A stretch of 64,000 nucleotides of DNA, from NCBI GenBank assembly GCA_029216955.1, contig JANAVB010023996.1:12681269-12745268 (forward strand), written 5' to 3'. Positions within the stretch are counted from its first letter, which is position 1. Each line of letters begins with the position of its first letter. The notes beneath the pieces were generated by a model. It was not told the origin of the DNA, did not search any database, and saw only the letters and a list, made by a program, of their open reading frames with translations. Shown one piece after another: positions 20,163-32,905 of the stretch. Position numbers and translations under genes: made by a program. The stretch is from Iris pallida. Lineage: Eukaryota > Streptophyta > Magnoliopsida > Asparagales > Iridaceae.

Positions 20163-20960
20163 CAAGATTGGCAAGTACTCATTGTTGTTCCAGCATAATG
20201 ACTTCCATTCCAAGCTCCTAAAGATCCTCTAATAACTGTGGCTGAGCTATCAAGAAATATGCAATAGGCTTCCTACTTAAAGCGGCCGCTACTACGTTCG
20301 TCTTGCCAGGATGGTCCTACAAATCTATGTCATAGTCTGCCATAAGCCCCAACCACCGCCTCTATCTCATATTTAAATCCTTTTCGTGAAAACAATCTTC
20401 AAGCTCTTATGATCCGTAAATATCTCCACATGCTCTTCGTACAAATAATGACTCCATATTCGTCTCATGTTCCCTTAGTTGCCTTGATGCGTAGGCTATG
20501 ACCTTTCTGTGTTGCATTAAAACACATCCAACTCCACTACCCGACGCATCACTATAAACTACGAATCCTTCCGATCCAGAAGGAAGCATCAAAATAGGTG
20601 TTGAGGTCAATCTCTTCTTCAATTTCTCAAAAACCTTATGACAATCTTCTTTCCACTGGACTCATGATTCTTACGTGTCAACCATGTCATCTATTCTGTA
20701 ACCGTAAGAAATTCTTTACGAACATTCGGTAATGCCGACAAGTTCGAGAAAACTCCTAACCTCTGTAAGAGATGTCGGTGTCGACCAAAACTCCACAGTT
20801 GCTATCATTTTTAGATCAACTGAAAGTCCTTCTTTCGCGATAATGTGTCCCAGAAAAGGAACATTATTAAGGCAAAATTCGCACTTACTATGCTTGGGCT
20901 ATCGCTTCTTCTTCCTCAATACTCCCAATACAACTCACTCTATCGTAGGTATAGTATTAT
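20163..20960 (-). pseudogene. C1 reverse transcriptase end and RNase H
   Basis: On the minus strand 20960-20640 gives FGHIIAKEGLSVDLKMIATV and TSLTEVRSFLELVG, the RT connection; 20622-20407 gives [20 protein letters not shown], then [20 protein letters not shown], the RNase H start with its first catalytic Asp; 20400-20163 continues as KDLNM-RRWLGLMADYDIDL and HPGKTNVVAAALSRKPIAYF with stops. This is chromovirus Pol of the Tekay/Del type. RT palm and everything upstream are missing. It is the piece of C1 on the right side of Tat-B. Confidence 0.85.
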
Positions 20961-22287
20961 AACCTATTCAATAATACTCGTCAGTTCACTCGTAGCAATT
21001 TCTTCTAATCGGCTCTACGCATCCGATATCTAGACACTCATACTCGACTCATAATCTTACTAGGATCCATCTCTAAAGAACTTATCTGTTTCTAGCAACC
21101 CAACATCCCAATCACACTAATAATCTAGCTTAATTATATTCTATAATATTACTATAAGGTTTATCTATTTTAGTTATCTAATAAATAGAAGGTAACGGAA
21201 GACTAAGGCTAGGTCAAACAAACCTATATTCCAATTTCAAACAACGGTAAGGCCAAGCAAAGCAGGAGGGTTTGTCGAACTATTTTTAAGAACGATGTGA
21301 GGCCAAACAAGATGCATAGGACGTAGTCTAGGTAAGACTCGCGAACCATATATCTTCGTGATTATGTCACGTGAAGTTACTGCTATGCCAGTGTACATCT
21401 GGTTGCAAATAACTTTTTGTTCCATAATACGACGGATGGCTGTAGTGCACATCTGCTATGCCAGGTAATACAGGTTCTTGAGCTTATCTTGGCCAAATCC
21501 ATAAAAGATTTTTGAATTGACTTTTTATGAAAATATAGGGTAAGAGATCAACATGCATAGATTATAGGTCAAGTAGAATTCGAGAAACATATGTTGCCAT
21601 GATACCGTTATTTGAAGTCCTGCCTCGCTAGTATTTCTCTGGCTGTAAAAACTTTGATTCCGTAATACAAGGATAAAAATAATTTCTTAAACTTTTCCTT
21701 GAACCAATCTATATGACACTTTCTAACAACTTAGAGGAAATAAACCAGAAGATTTACTCAAGAAGTCAACATGGAAGGGTTTAGTCAAAGCCCGAGTAAG
21801 GAAGAACACAAAAGCAATCATGTTGAAAAAAAAAGATAACATGAAAGCAATAATTGTTGAAGACTCTGAGATAAGTCTAAAATCCTACTTATAGATGTAT
21901 TCTCAAGTCCTATTCGTCAATCAGTTACAGGCTCGTAATAGTACGACTATCCTGGATATAACTATGACTTCGCACAATTCACGAAGACTCCACTTGCACT
22001 TATAACTTCTAGTATCTATGTCTCTGCTTTCCTGATATGATAGTAAGGGAAGATACATCCATTACGAAAATTTGTCTTGCTAGCATGAATAAATAAGGAT
22101 TACGGTATAATATAATCAAACTGGATGCCAATCAAGCAGTCAAGTGAGAGTTCGAAACAAAGTCAAGGAAGGTATCAAGCATGTGGATGTGATCCTATGG
22201 GTCTTTCCTATTCCAATTGATGGCTCACATCAGTACAGTAACGTAACCGAAGTGACTAAAGGACCTGTATGGGCCACCACAAAAACA
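20961..22287. repeat. Undetermined stretch with a diverged 240-bp duplication
   Basis: No coding frame I trust. Two diverged copies of about 140 bases start near 21300 and 21541 (anchors GATGCATAGG and ACATGCATAG; both end CCGTAATACAAG- or CCATAATACGA-like). 22140-22287 resembles the leader of TG1 and ends against the C1 LTR with the block GTGGTGGCCCATACAGG on the minus strand, the primer-site position of C1. Gag, protease and RT front that should lie here are absent. Confidence 0.4.
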
Positions 22288-22446
22288 TGTAACGCCATAG
22301 TCCCAAAATACGTAGGACCAGGCATACGAATACATGCCAACAGTACTTCACCAATGGGCCAAGCTACACAACAAGCCCATTAGAGAAATACTTAAGCTAT
22401 AAATCATGATAACCCAAAGAAATACAACACAGTCCACAAGTATATA
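22288..22446 (-). repeat. C1 5' LTR, inner end
   Basis: On + it starts TGTAACGCCATAGTCCC, the reverse of an LTR end of the CGTGACA type. It is cut after 22446 by NA1 and continues at 30825 with the same ATATA bases. Similar sequence is found at 46728 on in TG1. Confidence 0.7.
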
Positions 22447-24956
22447 TGTAATTCCCTTCTCCGTACGGTGCATTACGCTGAGACGTTGACTCAAAGAGTC
22501 GCGTTGGCCGAATAAAATATATTAATGCTAATCGATACGAGAGTTACGTTGTCCCAAGCAATGTATTGAACTAAGTCGATTAGAAGAGCTGCATTGTCCT
22601 AAAGAATGCATCGAGTTGAATCGATGCAAAGCGCTGCATTGCCCAGAAGGATAAGTGTGTTGAGTCGGTTCGAAGATTCTAAGAAATCGAAATTGGCCCA
22701 AGGCACAAGTCTGAATCAATGCAAGTATTCATTTTAGTTGGTTTTATGTGCAGGCTATCTATTTATGCTGAAATATTAGAGGTCAATATTTTGTCTCATT
22801 TGTAACAGGATCAGCAAAACCCAAATCACCGCCTCGCAACGGGCTAGGACTTAGGCACGGTAGGCCGAAATCGATCGAGTAGTTTAATAAAACAAGAAGT
22901 GGAATGGCTAAGTCAGGAGAGTTGGCAGTGCAACGAAGTTATGAAATCGAGCCGTATCGGCTCAGCAAACAATAAGGCATATCGGTTTAAGGTGGGAGGA
23001 TTGACTCTTCTTTTTACTCCTTTATGCCTAAGTAAGAATGTAGGTGGGAGGATTGACTCTTATTTTTACTCCTTCATACCTATGTAAGAATGTAACATAG
23101 TATGCTAAGATAACCTATCGACGCAACGGGCGAGGTCCGATAGGAAGATAAATCATAGTATGAGTCGAACACTAGTTAGAACAATTGAAATGAAACGTTC
23201 GTCAAATGCACGAGTCGCTATAGAACATTAGATATCATAAAGGCGAGCGCCTCGGTACGCAAGACGCAAGAACATGGAATAACTGTATTCGGTGAGTGCC
23301 ATAGTGCACGAGCCATTCTGTGCCTTCGTGCACGAGTTAGAAAGGCTAGCACATTAAAAGACAATATAGGCGAGTGCCCTAGTGTACGAGCCATGTATAT
23401 TGAACACTAAGGCATAAAACATGGAAATACGGCTTGGATGCGTGCATCAAGTGCACGACACGAATGAAAGATGATAAATGTGTCAAAACGTGCGTACATG
23501 TACGAGATCATAAAAGATGGCTTCGTTGCTAAAGAGTACAGTTGTGGCATGATTGTGACAGAACTGTCCAATTTGATATGATGCCTCGAAAGGTGTTCGG
23601 GACCTTCGGGTCGTTTGGTTGACAAACATTGAGTTGAGACATGATGCCATTGAACATTGAAACTAAGTACGAAATGTAAGAACATAGAAAGTTAATGGAA
23701 GAAATATGAGATGATAAAGTCTGAGTCTCGGGCTTAAGACTATGTTTGGTTGTTTGAATAATAGTACATTGCTTAGTCAAATAGACTTGAGATAATTGTG
23801 ATAATCTTCCGTGCACGGAACGTTCCCTCCAAACGGATGCGCTGGGGCACCGGGACCGTTCGGCCTAGGAGGGACATAATCTTTGAGATGCGCACATCCG
23901 TAAGACGATTAGCGACCGCTTAACGAGATATGAAAAGCTATAAATGATGGTATACAACGGAAGGTCTCCCTAATTGGGACAACAACCCACTACGAGAGGC
24001 GTCGGGCTACCCAATTCGAAAGAGAAAAGAAAGAAAGAAAAAAAAGAAAAAAGAAAGAAAGAAAAGAAAGAGAGAAATGCAAAAGAGAAATGCCTTTAGT
24101 CTATTTTGGCGCGGATATGCCAACAACCTTCATATAGTTAAGGAACGGTGGATTGAAAGTGTAGGCACGTATGTGTCCTGCACACATAGATCCTATATAA
24201 AGTACACTTATAACATGACAGGAAAGGAATGAGGCATATTAACCTTGAGTCGGTGGAAGGACGAGTGCATCTATGCTGGTAAAAAGTCACGCCATAAAAC
24301 AAACATGAGATTGCTTGTCTGCTTGCCTATTCAATTCGAATAACATACTTGACATGATAACATGCTTTACCGCTTTCGGATATGCCATAAAATCGATGCT
24401 AAGGAGAATATAGCAAGATCATAAGCTAAGTTGCATGATTGAACATAAATACTAAAATGTCGGCTTAGAAGGAAGGTCTTTTCATCGGTACATGCGAGGA
24501 CGAACGTATTGATCCCCTACCAGCTTTCATGCAGGGTACAGCGAATGGATTGCTCGCAACGAAGCTTCGCTTGATCAGGCAGAGGCATGGAATATCGTAG
24601 CGTTTGAAGCGTGCGATCGCATTGACACTCGGACTTACAACATGATTGATACGACCGAGATATAGAAGGCATGATGTATGGAACGGTGAAATCTTTTGTG
24701 GGCAAGAGAGAACTTGAGTGTTGTAGCCAATTTGGCAAATACAGTTGGGCTATTGAAAGCCTTCGTAATCTCAATTCATTATCAATAAAGAGAATTGTTT
24801 CCTATACTCAGTTTTCTTTCGTTTGCTAATACCAAATCAAAGAAACCATTTTGAGAAATTGTCATCTTGCCTTGCACGAGCGCAACTCCAGGCTCGTGCG
24901 GCATCATGCCCCGTGCGAGGACGATGATTCGAGTAATTTTGGGTCGGGGTGCGATA
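22447..24956 (+). repeat. NA1 5' LTR
   Basis: Starts TGTAATTCCC and ends GGGTCGGGGTGCGATA, a mutated form of the GGGTCGGGG...TGACA end common in chromoviruses. It contains a 52-bp tandem pair (22991 and 23043), an A/G tract of about 55 bases at 24021-24073, repeated GTGCACGAGCC-like words from 23230 to 23400, and a TATATAA box at 24194-24200. Confidence 0.9.
24194..24200 (+). promoter_or_regulatory. NA1 5' LTR TATA box
   Basis: TATATAA in CCTATATAAAGTAC. In the 3' LTR the same site reads TACATAGAG (near 30060), so that copy has lost the box. Confidence 0.55.
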
Positions 24957-24959
24957 GAT

Positions 24960-24971
24960 TGGTATCAGAGC
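24960..24971 (+). other. NA1 primer binding site (tRNA-iMet)
   Basis: TGGTATCAGAGC, complementary to the 3' end of plant initiator tRNA-Met, three bases after the LTR. This is the only canonical site of this kind among the chromovirus-like elements of the window. Confidence 0.9.
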
Positions 24972-27900
24972 TCTAGCCTCAATTTTCTTAGGACATTTTC
25001 TTTGTTTCAATTCTAAAGAGTTGCCCACCACTAATCGAATCACTCTTGACTCTACTCGATGCCGCACTGGAAGTTCCATACAATAAGTCTAATACAAAGT
25101 CGGGTAATGTTGTAACAAGTACTTCAAATTTACATCATGTTGCGGAGAAAGTTATGAAACGTTTCATTGTATTGAGTGCAACGAGCCATAAAATGTTAGT
25201 TGCTGCAAGTGCAACAAATTGTGAAATGCGATTTGAGATGTTGTTGTTGCAATGTAACATGTTGAATGAGAAACAAAATGATACATGAAGTGCAATGGGT
25301 TGTGAATATTGGTTGCACCAATATGGAAACTTAAATAATACGTTGCAGGAAGTGCAACAAGTTGATTGTGAATATGCGTTGCAATGAAAGTGATTAGCCT
25401 ATTGAATGTATTGAACGTATTTGAGCATTGACTTTAAATGTCGAAAATAAATTATTACATAAGGTGCAACAGATGTCAAAAATAAGTCGTTGCACGAGGT
25501 GCAATAAATGTCAAAAATAAGTCGTTGTACGATATACAATGTGTGTCAGAAGTAAATTGTTGCACGTGGTGCAACGCATGTCAAACTAATCGCTGTACAG
25601 AGTGCGACGAATATTGGAAATAAATTATTGCATGTTGTGCAACGGGTGGAATTGAAATCATAAATCGAGAGAAACAAATCGTTCGACAGTGTACCGAACT
25701 TGAACTTGTATTGGAGAATGTACACATTAGCCGAATTGTGTTGGATTTTGATTTTTCAAAGTTACAGTTGTGATCAAGCACGATCACTGCGAAAAATGTG
25801 AGTCGGAAGAGATTTTTGGTTCATACCGAGTATGATACGAGGAAAATGACTTAATTTCTGAGTGGTATATGCCATACCACGTATGTGATGAATGACTCAA
25901 TTATGAGTGATATATGATATACCACTTGTGCGATAAATTGTATCGACGCATTGTGAGAACTGCGGAAGGTTTGTCCGCAACGGACGGGAGAGTACCGAGA
26001 CTCGATTGAAAATTTGTGTGACAGAATGTTGATGTAAGTGTTCTTCATCGGTTGGAACGATAGGGCAGGTACTCGTATCAATGAATGATACATCGGACAA
26101 AAATTTATAAGTTGGTCGAACGATCGAAACTAGCGGAACGATTATGCCTTGAAGCAATAATCGGATCGACGGGAAAGGAAAACTTGAACTTACAAACAAG
26201 TTGCACGACTTACGATTTTGATAGAAATTTTGTGCGAGGCAAATCAAAATCTAATCGCAGTACTTGCGATCTCTATAAGAAATATTAGACAATGCGAATT
26301 ATAATCGGATCGCACGATGTACGACTTCGGTAAAGAGTTGGTTGATGCGGCTAAATAGTGCCTAAGAGATAGTTGGTTATGTTACGGCGAAACGCATTTG
26401 AGTACGAATGAAACACGCAAAAACTTAGAGGGCGTGATCATATAACTCGAGGGTTCGATGTTGGATAATCGATATCTTGGTTACGCGATCAAAGCATAAC
26501 GGAATGCAACGAATCGAGAAATGATTCGAGACGTACGAAAATATTTGTGGAGAACTTGGACGTATGTAATACAAGTTGTCGACGTTGAGACGGAATTAAA
26601 GTTGACCCTTAGGCTATCGAAATTGATACGACATATCAAGATTGATACGTAAGAAAACGTAAGCACGATATGAAAATACAAAATGGAGTGTGCCTCGTGC
26701 TATCAAAAGTTTGTAAATAATAATACGATAATAAACGAACTGGTTGATCACGAACTTTGTGATTGATCAAGATAAGACTATAAGTCATCGACGATTGTTC
26801 GATGCATATAGCATCTCGTGTGTCGACCGTAAATAAGATAGACTCGAACTCAATGCGAGTAGATGCTTCATGAATTGTAGAATCATCGACAGTAATGCAT
26901 GACTTTACTCGGAGGATAGTTGTGCATCAGTTGCGCCGATAGAAATAGTTTTATCCAAAATTTGGTAGTCGCATAGAAATCGTCAGAACGTGATTTGACT
27001 CCAAAATAAGATATAGCATGGTTCGTAGTAAACTGTCCTTCGTTAATGATCCAAAATTATCGAGCGTAGCTTCGGGGCAGCTGACCCTAGAAGACTTGAC
27101 CGCCAAATCAAATTGAATGTTACAGACCGTAAGATGACTTATGCGTTGTCACATACAAAAATTGCATCGATAATAAGTATTATGTGGTGCATGTTGATGA
27201 TAAGTCTAGGCGACCGAAAATTATTGGAACAACTTTCGATTGAGAATGAAGTAGTTAGATTTTGAGTATTCGTCGGATGAGTGCTTGAATGGTTATATTG
27301 GTCGACGATCGAACTAGAAATTTACCGATGAACTTGGTGATTCGGATAGGCGATTGTGAGAATCGTACTATATACGAGAGGAAATAATAAGGGAATGACT
27401 TACGAGTTATGTCGTTAGATTTGGATCCGTCTTACAATTGAGCTTGCGTGAATCAAACTTATATTTGATGTTGCGAGACAAAAAAGTTAGAAATTTGGCT
27501 AGTAAATTTCTACTCATTAGGAATCGAACGTAAGATGGATCATAGAGACTTTGAGTCAAAGCGATTGTTGCCTTGAGCATGGTCGCCTCGATGTAAACTG
27601 TTGTGTCGAATAGATTGTGGCCTTTGTGCAATGTCAATTTAAAGTTGTGTCAGGAGAATTTAAGCACGGTGTCTAGGTATGTAACCTTGCGGGCGTAGTC
27701 CTGAATGTTGATGCATTTACAAGTAAACAAAGGAAATCGTATCGAGATAAGTTGCATAGCCAGACTTCGGAAATAGTTGGGTAGTAAATTCGAATGCAAG
27801 GCGTTGCGGAGGATCGTTGCGATCGGATGTGCGATGGGTCGACGCAACGTATAGGATTGATAGTCCATACGAAACATACGAAATAAGAAATGCTATTTTT

Positions 27901-28269
27901 GAATCGCGTAATGTGCAGTAACTTTATTAAATGAATCATGTATGTATCGAATATATGTATGCGATAAAATTTCAAGAACAGTTACTAAAGATAAGTCCGA
28001 TAGGGGGTACGAGATGGCAAGCATAGGATTGAAATTACCTGTCAGCTTTGTTCTAATTTGCTACCACTAGACTTAGTCAAAATATATATATCTTTGGGAT
28101 GCCTTGAATATAGGTACGGATCCAAATCGAGTTGTATACAAAAATTCAAATCGAGCTACAGGAAAGACTTTGAAATGTTAATGAAAACCTTATAAGATAG
28201 TATAAAACTGAACAACATTGGTGGGACGAGATTGTGAAACGATCTATAAAATACTTAATTGGAGTGTTG
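24972..28269. other. NA1 non-coding interior
   Basis: Only short chance frames occur; no zinc knuckle, protease, RT or integrase motif was found on either strand. The left part (25130-25650) is rich in GTTGCA and GTGCAAC words, including the 35-bp array listed separately. The remainder is AT-rich with frequent TCGA and CGAT words and no clear repeat that I could delimit. Confidence 0.7.
25438..25648 (+). repeat. Six 35-bp repeats with an internal inverted pair
   Basis: Units start at 25438, 25473, 25508, 25543, 25578 and about 25613, exactly 35 bases apart. Each has ATGTCAAAAATAA then GTTGCACGAGGTGCAAC or a variant; GTTGCAC pairs with GTGCAAC around a short loop. Units differ by several substitutions. 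Looser GTTGC...GTGCAAC pairs occur upstream to about 25180. Confidence 0.85.
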
Positions 28270-28310
28270 GTTTTGGTTCGAGGACGAACTTTGTTTTGAG
28301 TGGTATATTC
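28270..28310 (+). other. NA1 polypurine-tract region
   Basis: TTCGAGGACGAACTTTG then TTTTGAGTGG shortly before the LTR start TGCAATGCC. TTCGAGGACGAA is the usual chromovirus phrase; the purine run itself is weak. Confidence 0.6.
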
Positions 28311-30824
28311 TGCAATGCCCCGCTCTGCACGGTGCATTACGCTGAGACATTGACTCAAAGAGTCACGTTGACCGAATAAAATATATTAATAAGAATCGAT
28401 ACGAGAGTTATGTTGTCCCGAGCAATGCATAGAACTAAGTCGATGCGAAGAGCTGTATTATCCCAAAGAATGCATCGAGTTGAATCAATGCAAAGTGCTG
28501 CATTGCCCTGAAGGATAAGTGTGTTGAGTCGACTCGAAGATTCTAAGAAATCAAAATCGTCCCAAGGCGCAAGTCTGAATCGATGCAAGTATTGGTTTTA
28601 GTTGGTTTCATGTACAGGCTATCCATTTACGCTGAAATATTAGATGTCGACATTTTGCCTCATTCACAACGGATCTACAAAACCCAAATTATCGCCTCGC
28701 AATGGGCTGGAACTTGGGCATGGTAGGCCAAAATCGATCGAGTAGTTCAATAAAATAAGAAGTGTGCGAATGGCTAAGTCAGTAGCGTTGGTCATGCAAC
28801 GAAGTTATGAAATTGAGCCACATCTGCTCGACAAACAACAAGGCGTATCAGTTTAAGATGGGAGGATTGACTCTTCTTTTTACTCCGTCATGCCTAAGTA
28901 AGAATGTAGGTAGGAGGATTGACTCTTCTTTTTACTCCTTCATGCCTAAGTAAGAATATAACATTGTATGCTAAGTTAACCTATCGATGCCACGGGTGTG
29001 GTCCGATCGAAAGATAAATCATAGTGTGTGTCGAACACTAGTTAGAACAATTGAAATAAACGTGTATCAAATGCACGAGTCCCTATGAAACATTGGATAT
29101 CGCAAAGGCGAGCACCTCGGTGCGCAAGCCGAAATAATATGGGATAACTATATTCGGTGAGTGCCATAGCGCACGAGCCATTCCGTGCCTTCGCGTACGA
29201 GTTAGAAATGCTAGCAAATTAAAAGACAATATAGGCGAGTGCCCTAGTGCACGAGCCATGTACATTTAACGCTTAGGCATAGAACATGGAAATATGGCTT
29301 GGATGCATGCATCAAGTGCACAACTCGAAGAAAAGATGATAAATGTGTCAAAACATGTGTACATACACGAGATCATAGAAGATGGCTTCGTTACGAAAGA
29401 GTACAGTTGTAGCATGAATGTGACGGAACTGTCCGATATGACATGATGCCTCGAAAGGTGTTCGGGACCTTTGGGTCATTTGGTTGACGTACATTGAGTT
29501 GAGGCATGATGCCATTGAACATTAAAATGAAGTACGAAATGTAAGAACATAGAAAGTTAATGGAAGAAATACGAGATGATAAAGTCTGAGTCTCGGACTC
29601 AAGGCTATGTTTGGTTGTTTGAATAATAGTATGTTGCATGGTCGAATGGATTTGAGATAAAAATGACAATCTTCCGTGTACAGAACATTCCCTCTGAACG
29701 GGTGCGCCGGGGCACCGGGACCGTTCGGCCTAGGAGGGATATAATCATTGAGAGGCGCACATCCATAAAATGATTAGTGGCCGCTTAGCAAGATGTGAAA
29801 AGTCTTAAATGATGGTATACAACGGAAGGTCTCCGTAATTGGAACAGCAACCCACTATGAGAGGCGTCGGGCTACCCAATTCGAGAAAGAAAAGTAAGAA
29901 AGAAAAGAAATAGAGAAAAGAAAGAAAGAAAAGAAATAGAGAAATGAAAAAGAGAAACGCCTTTAGTCTATTTTGGCACAGATAAGCCAATAGCCTTCAT
30001 ATAGTTAAGGAACGATGGATTGTAAGTGCGGGCATGTATGTGTCCTGCACACATAGATCCTACATAGAGCGTACTTATAACATGACAGGGAAGGAATGGT
30101 GCGTATTCACCTTGCGTCGGTGCAAGGGCGAGTGCGTCTATGCTGGTAAAAAGTCGCACCATGAAACAAATACTAGATTGCTTGCCTACTTGCCTATTCA
30201 ATTCGAATAACATGCTTGCCATGATAACATGCTTTACCGCTTTCGAATATGCCGTGAAATCGACCCTAAGTAGAATATAGGAAGATCATAAGCTAAGTTG
30301 CATGGTTGAACATAAATACTAAAATATCGGCTTAGAAGGAAGGTCTTTTCATCAGTACATGCGAGGACGAACGTACTGATCCCCCACCAGCTTTCATACA
30401 GGGTGCAGGGAATAGATTGCTCGCGGTAAAGCTTCACTTGATCGTGCAGAGGTATGGAATGACGTAGCATTTGAATCGTACGATCGCATTTACGCTCAGA
30501 CTTACCATAGGATTGATGCGGCCGAGATATAGAAGGCATGATGAATTGAATGGTAAAATCGTTTGTGGTCAAGAGAAAACCTGAGTGTTGTAGCCAATCC
30601 GACAAATTCAGTTGGGCTATTGAAAGCCTTTGTAATCTCAGTTCATTATCAATAAAGAGAATTATCTCGTATACTCTGTTTTCTTCCGCTTGCTAATATC
30701 AAATCAAAGATAACCATTTTGAAAACTTGTCATCTTGCCTTGCACGAGCACAACTCCAGGCTCGTATGGCATCACGCCCCCTGCGAGTATGATGATTTAG
30801 GTGATTCCGGGTCAGGGCATGATA
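28311..30824 (+). repeat. NA1 3' LTR
   Basis: Starts TGCAATGCCCC and ends GGGTCAGGGCATGATA. Same internal 52-bp pair (28857 and 28909) and A/G tract (29882-29955) as the 5' LTR. Followed by ATATA, the target duplication. Confidence 0.9.
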
Positions 30825-32905
30825 ATATACATCTAATCACATCCACAGAGTTCACAAAGTGATCAAGAATAAATAAGAAAATGTCTCAACTATCCAGTAA
30901 TAAAACTAATGAAGTCCGTGCAGGTAAAACATCCCGAAACTACAGAGATAGAAATAGAGTACAAATCAACTACAAGTCTAATGAAAAAAAGGGAATAATG
31001 TACCAAAACTAAATATGAAGGTAACATGATCACGAGAAATCCTCTGGCACTATCTCGTCCTCCTGTGCCGGTACACCTCCGGTCTCAGCTCCCGAACCGT
31101 AAACCTCCGGGTAGTCTTCAGCCTCTTCTAAGCCTGGGAAATAGCCAAGTCCTCAGAGGACTAGCAAGGTGCATAATATACATGCCAATGTACAGAAATG
31201 AAGAAAATATGAACTAAGGCAATCTACTTTATCCGTCTATGTGCTATGCAAGTGAGATACTTTTTCTAGAATATCGGACCCCTACCACTAAGGCTCACTA
31301 GCACCTCAGCAGGGTATTGTCCCTAATACTTGTGTCATGGCACCAAGGACAATCATTTCTCGAAGGTGATAATCCTTTACTCTGCTACAGAGATAAAGGT
31401 CACTAAACAACAGGCCATACGACAATAGGTATGATATTGTAGTCAAGTTCTCCCCAATCGCCATGTCTAAATTCTAGCAATGTCAAGCCTGTACAGTCAT
31501 CTCGAAAGTAAAAGCATTACTGACAAAGAAATCTTGAATGCTAACACTAGGTCAATACCACGAATAGTAATATAAATCTCGCATCATAAATGTATCGGTG
31601 TCCTGTGGTCAATTGTGTCAATGGACACATCAATATGTACGTAATACCTAATGTCAATACTCGATGTCACTATCATGACATCGACATCTGTCTATAAACG
31701 GACACTAAGTATCAACGTCCTATGTCATACAATGCTAATAAAAAAGAACAACATAAAGGAATAATTTGTAACAAAGGCAAGACACGCTTGCCTGTAACTA
31801 CTGTCTGCGGGTAGGCTTGACCAACTCCGGTATCCTTGTTGATCCTTCCAAGCTCACCTATAATAATACATTATATTTAATATTCTATATCAACATATCA
31901 TGTATCGATTATATGAGTATTTATGCATCCTAGTTGCCATAACATTGTTACGACACTGCAACTATTATACAAGTACATAAGGTACCAAATCGTCTCGTAA
32001 ATACTTTACAATTATAACAAAATAATATATTTAAATTCTAGAATTTATCTATAAATATTTATATATTGCTATAATTATATTTTCATTAGGAAAATCCTTT
32101 CACAAGAGGTCTTATATCAATATCACATATGACTTCCTCAATTCAACCCATTAATTTAGTTCCAAAACAATGATAAAATAAAATTAATAAATTCTGTAAA
32201 AATTTCAGAAATTGGTTAAAATAATATTTATAATGTTAAATTTTGCACAACATGAAGTTTAATATGGATCCATGGAGTTTTGACACTTTTGGACACGAGT
32301 AAAGCATAATTTTTCAGAGTTCGGTGGCACGACAAATGTCTTAAATTTTAAGAAATAGTAAACCGACAAAAAACCTAACTTTCAGATATGCGTTGGAAAG
32401 GTATCGATGTCTATATTCTTTATAAAAATATAAGAAGGTTAGAAACTGATCTTAGATAGGTGAAAAATGGCACACAACAGAATTCATCGATTCTGGACAC
32501 CTTGTCGTAGAATCGACGCCACGGGTAAACTGCTTGGAACTGGGGTATTCGGCAATCAAGGGTTGGAGTATACATATAAAGGTAACTCTTAGATTTGGTT
32601 TGAGGTGAAACAGATGAGAAAAAGTGGGTGAAACATTATCTACAAGTTGACTAACCTACTGTGATGTTTTCGACTTCATTTCGACGGAGTTTCTGCCCAA
32701 GTAGCACGTCGTGCACCTCTCTAACGGCTGCAAGGTTGCTCCTACAGTTTCTAGGGTGGAAGAGGATTTTGAGAGGGTCATGTGAGTGGTGGTGATGGCA
32801 CAAAAATTGAGGAAAAATTTTTGAGAAGAAAAGGGGGTCGGCTATGGGGGTTCGGCCTTGGAGTGGTGGCCGCTAGGTTTGGGGGAGTTTATGGAGAAGG
32901 CTGTA
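30825..32905 (-). repeat. C1 5' LTR, main part, truncated
   Basis: Continues the LTR interrupted by NA1. 32716-32905 matches 10768-10985 of the C1 3' LTR. Structure resembles the TG1 LTR (CGTCCTCC-rich part near 31041, then AT-rich) but is a different subfamily. It ends abruptly at 32905, before the LTR start expected from 11735, where it meets NA2. 30825-32905 has no coding frame. Confidence 0.7.

Larger units (their letters stand above)
22447..30824 (+). mobile_element. NA1: complete non-autonomous LTR retrotransposon
   Basis: Two LTRs of about 2.5 kb (22447-24956 and 28311-30824) enclose a 3354-bp interior with a primer site at one end and a polypurine tract at the other. An exact 5-bp duplication, ATATA, flanks it at 22442-22446 and 30825-30829. 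No gag or pol motif is seen in any frame of the interior, so it must have been mobilised in trans. By eye the LTRs agree at roughly nine of ten positions over the first 300 bases, with many C-T and G-A differences, so it is old. Confidence 0.92.

Noticed and set aside
25438..25648. CRISPR-like array
   Set aside because: Spacing of 35 leaves no unique spacers, units are imperfect, and the setting is a plant retrotransposon.
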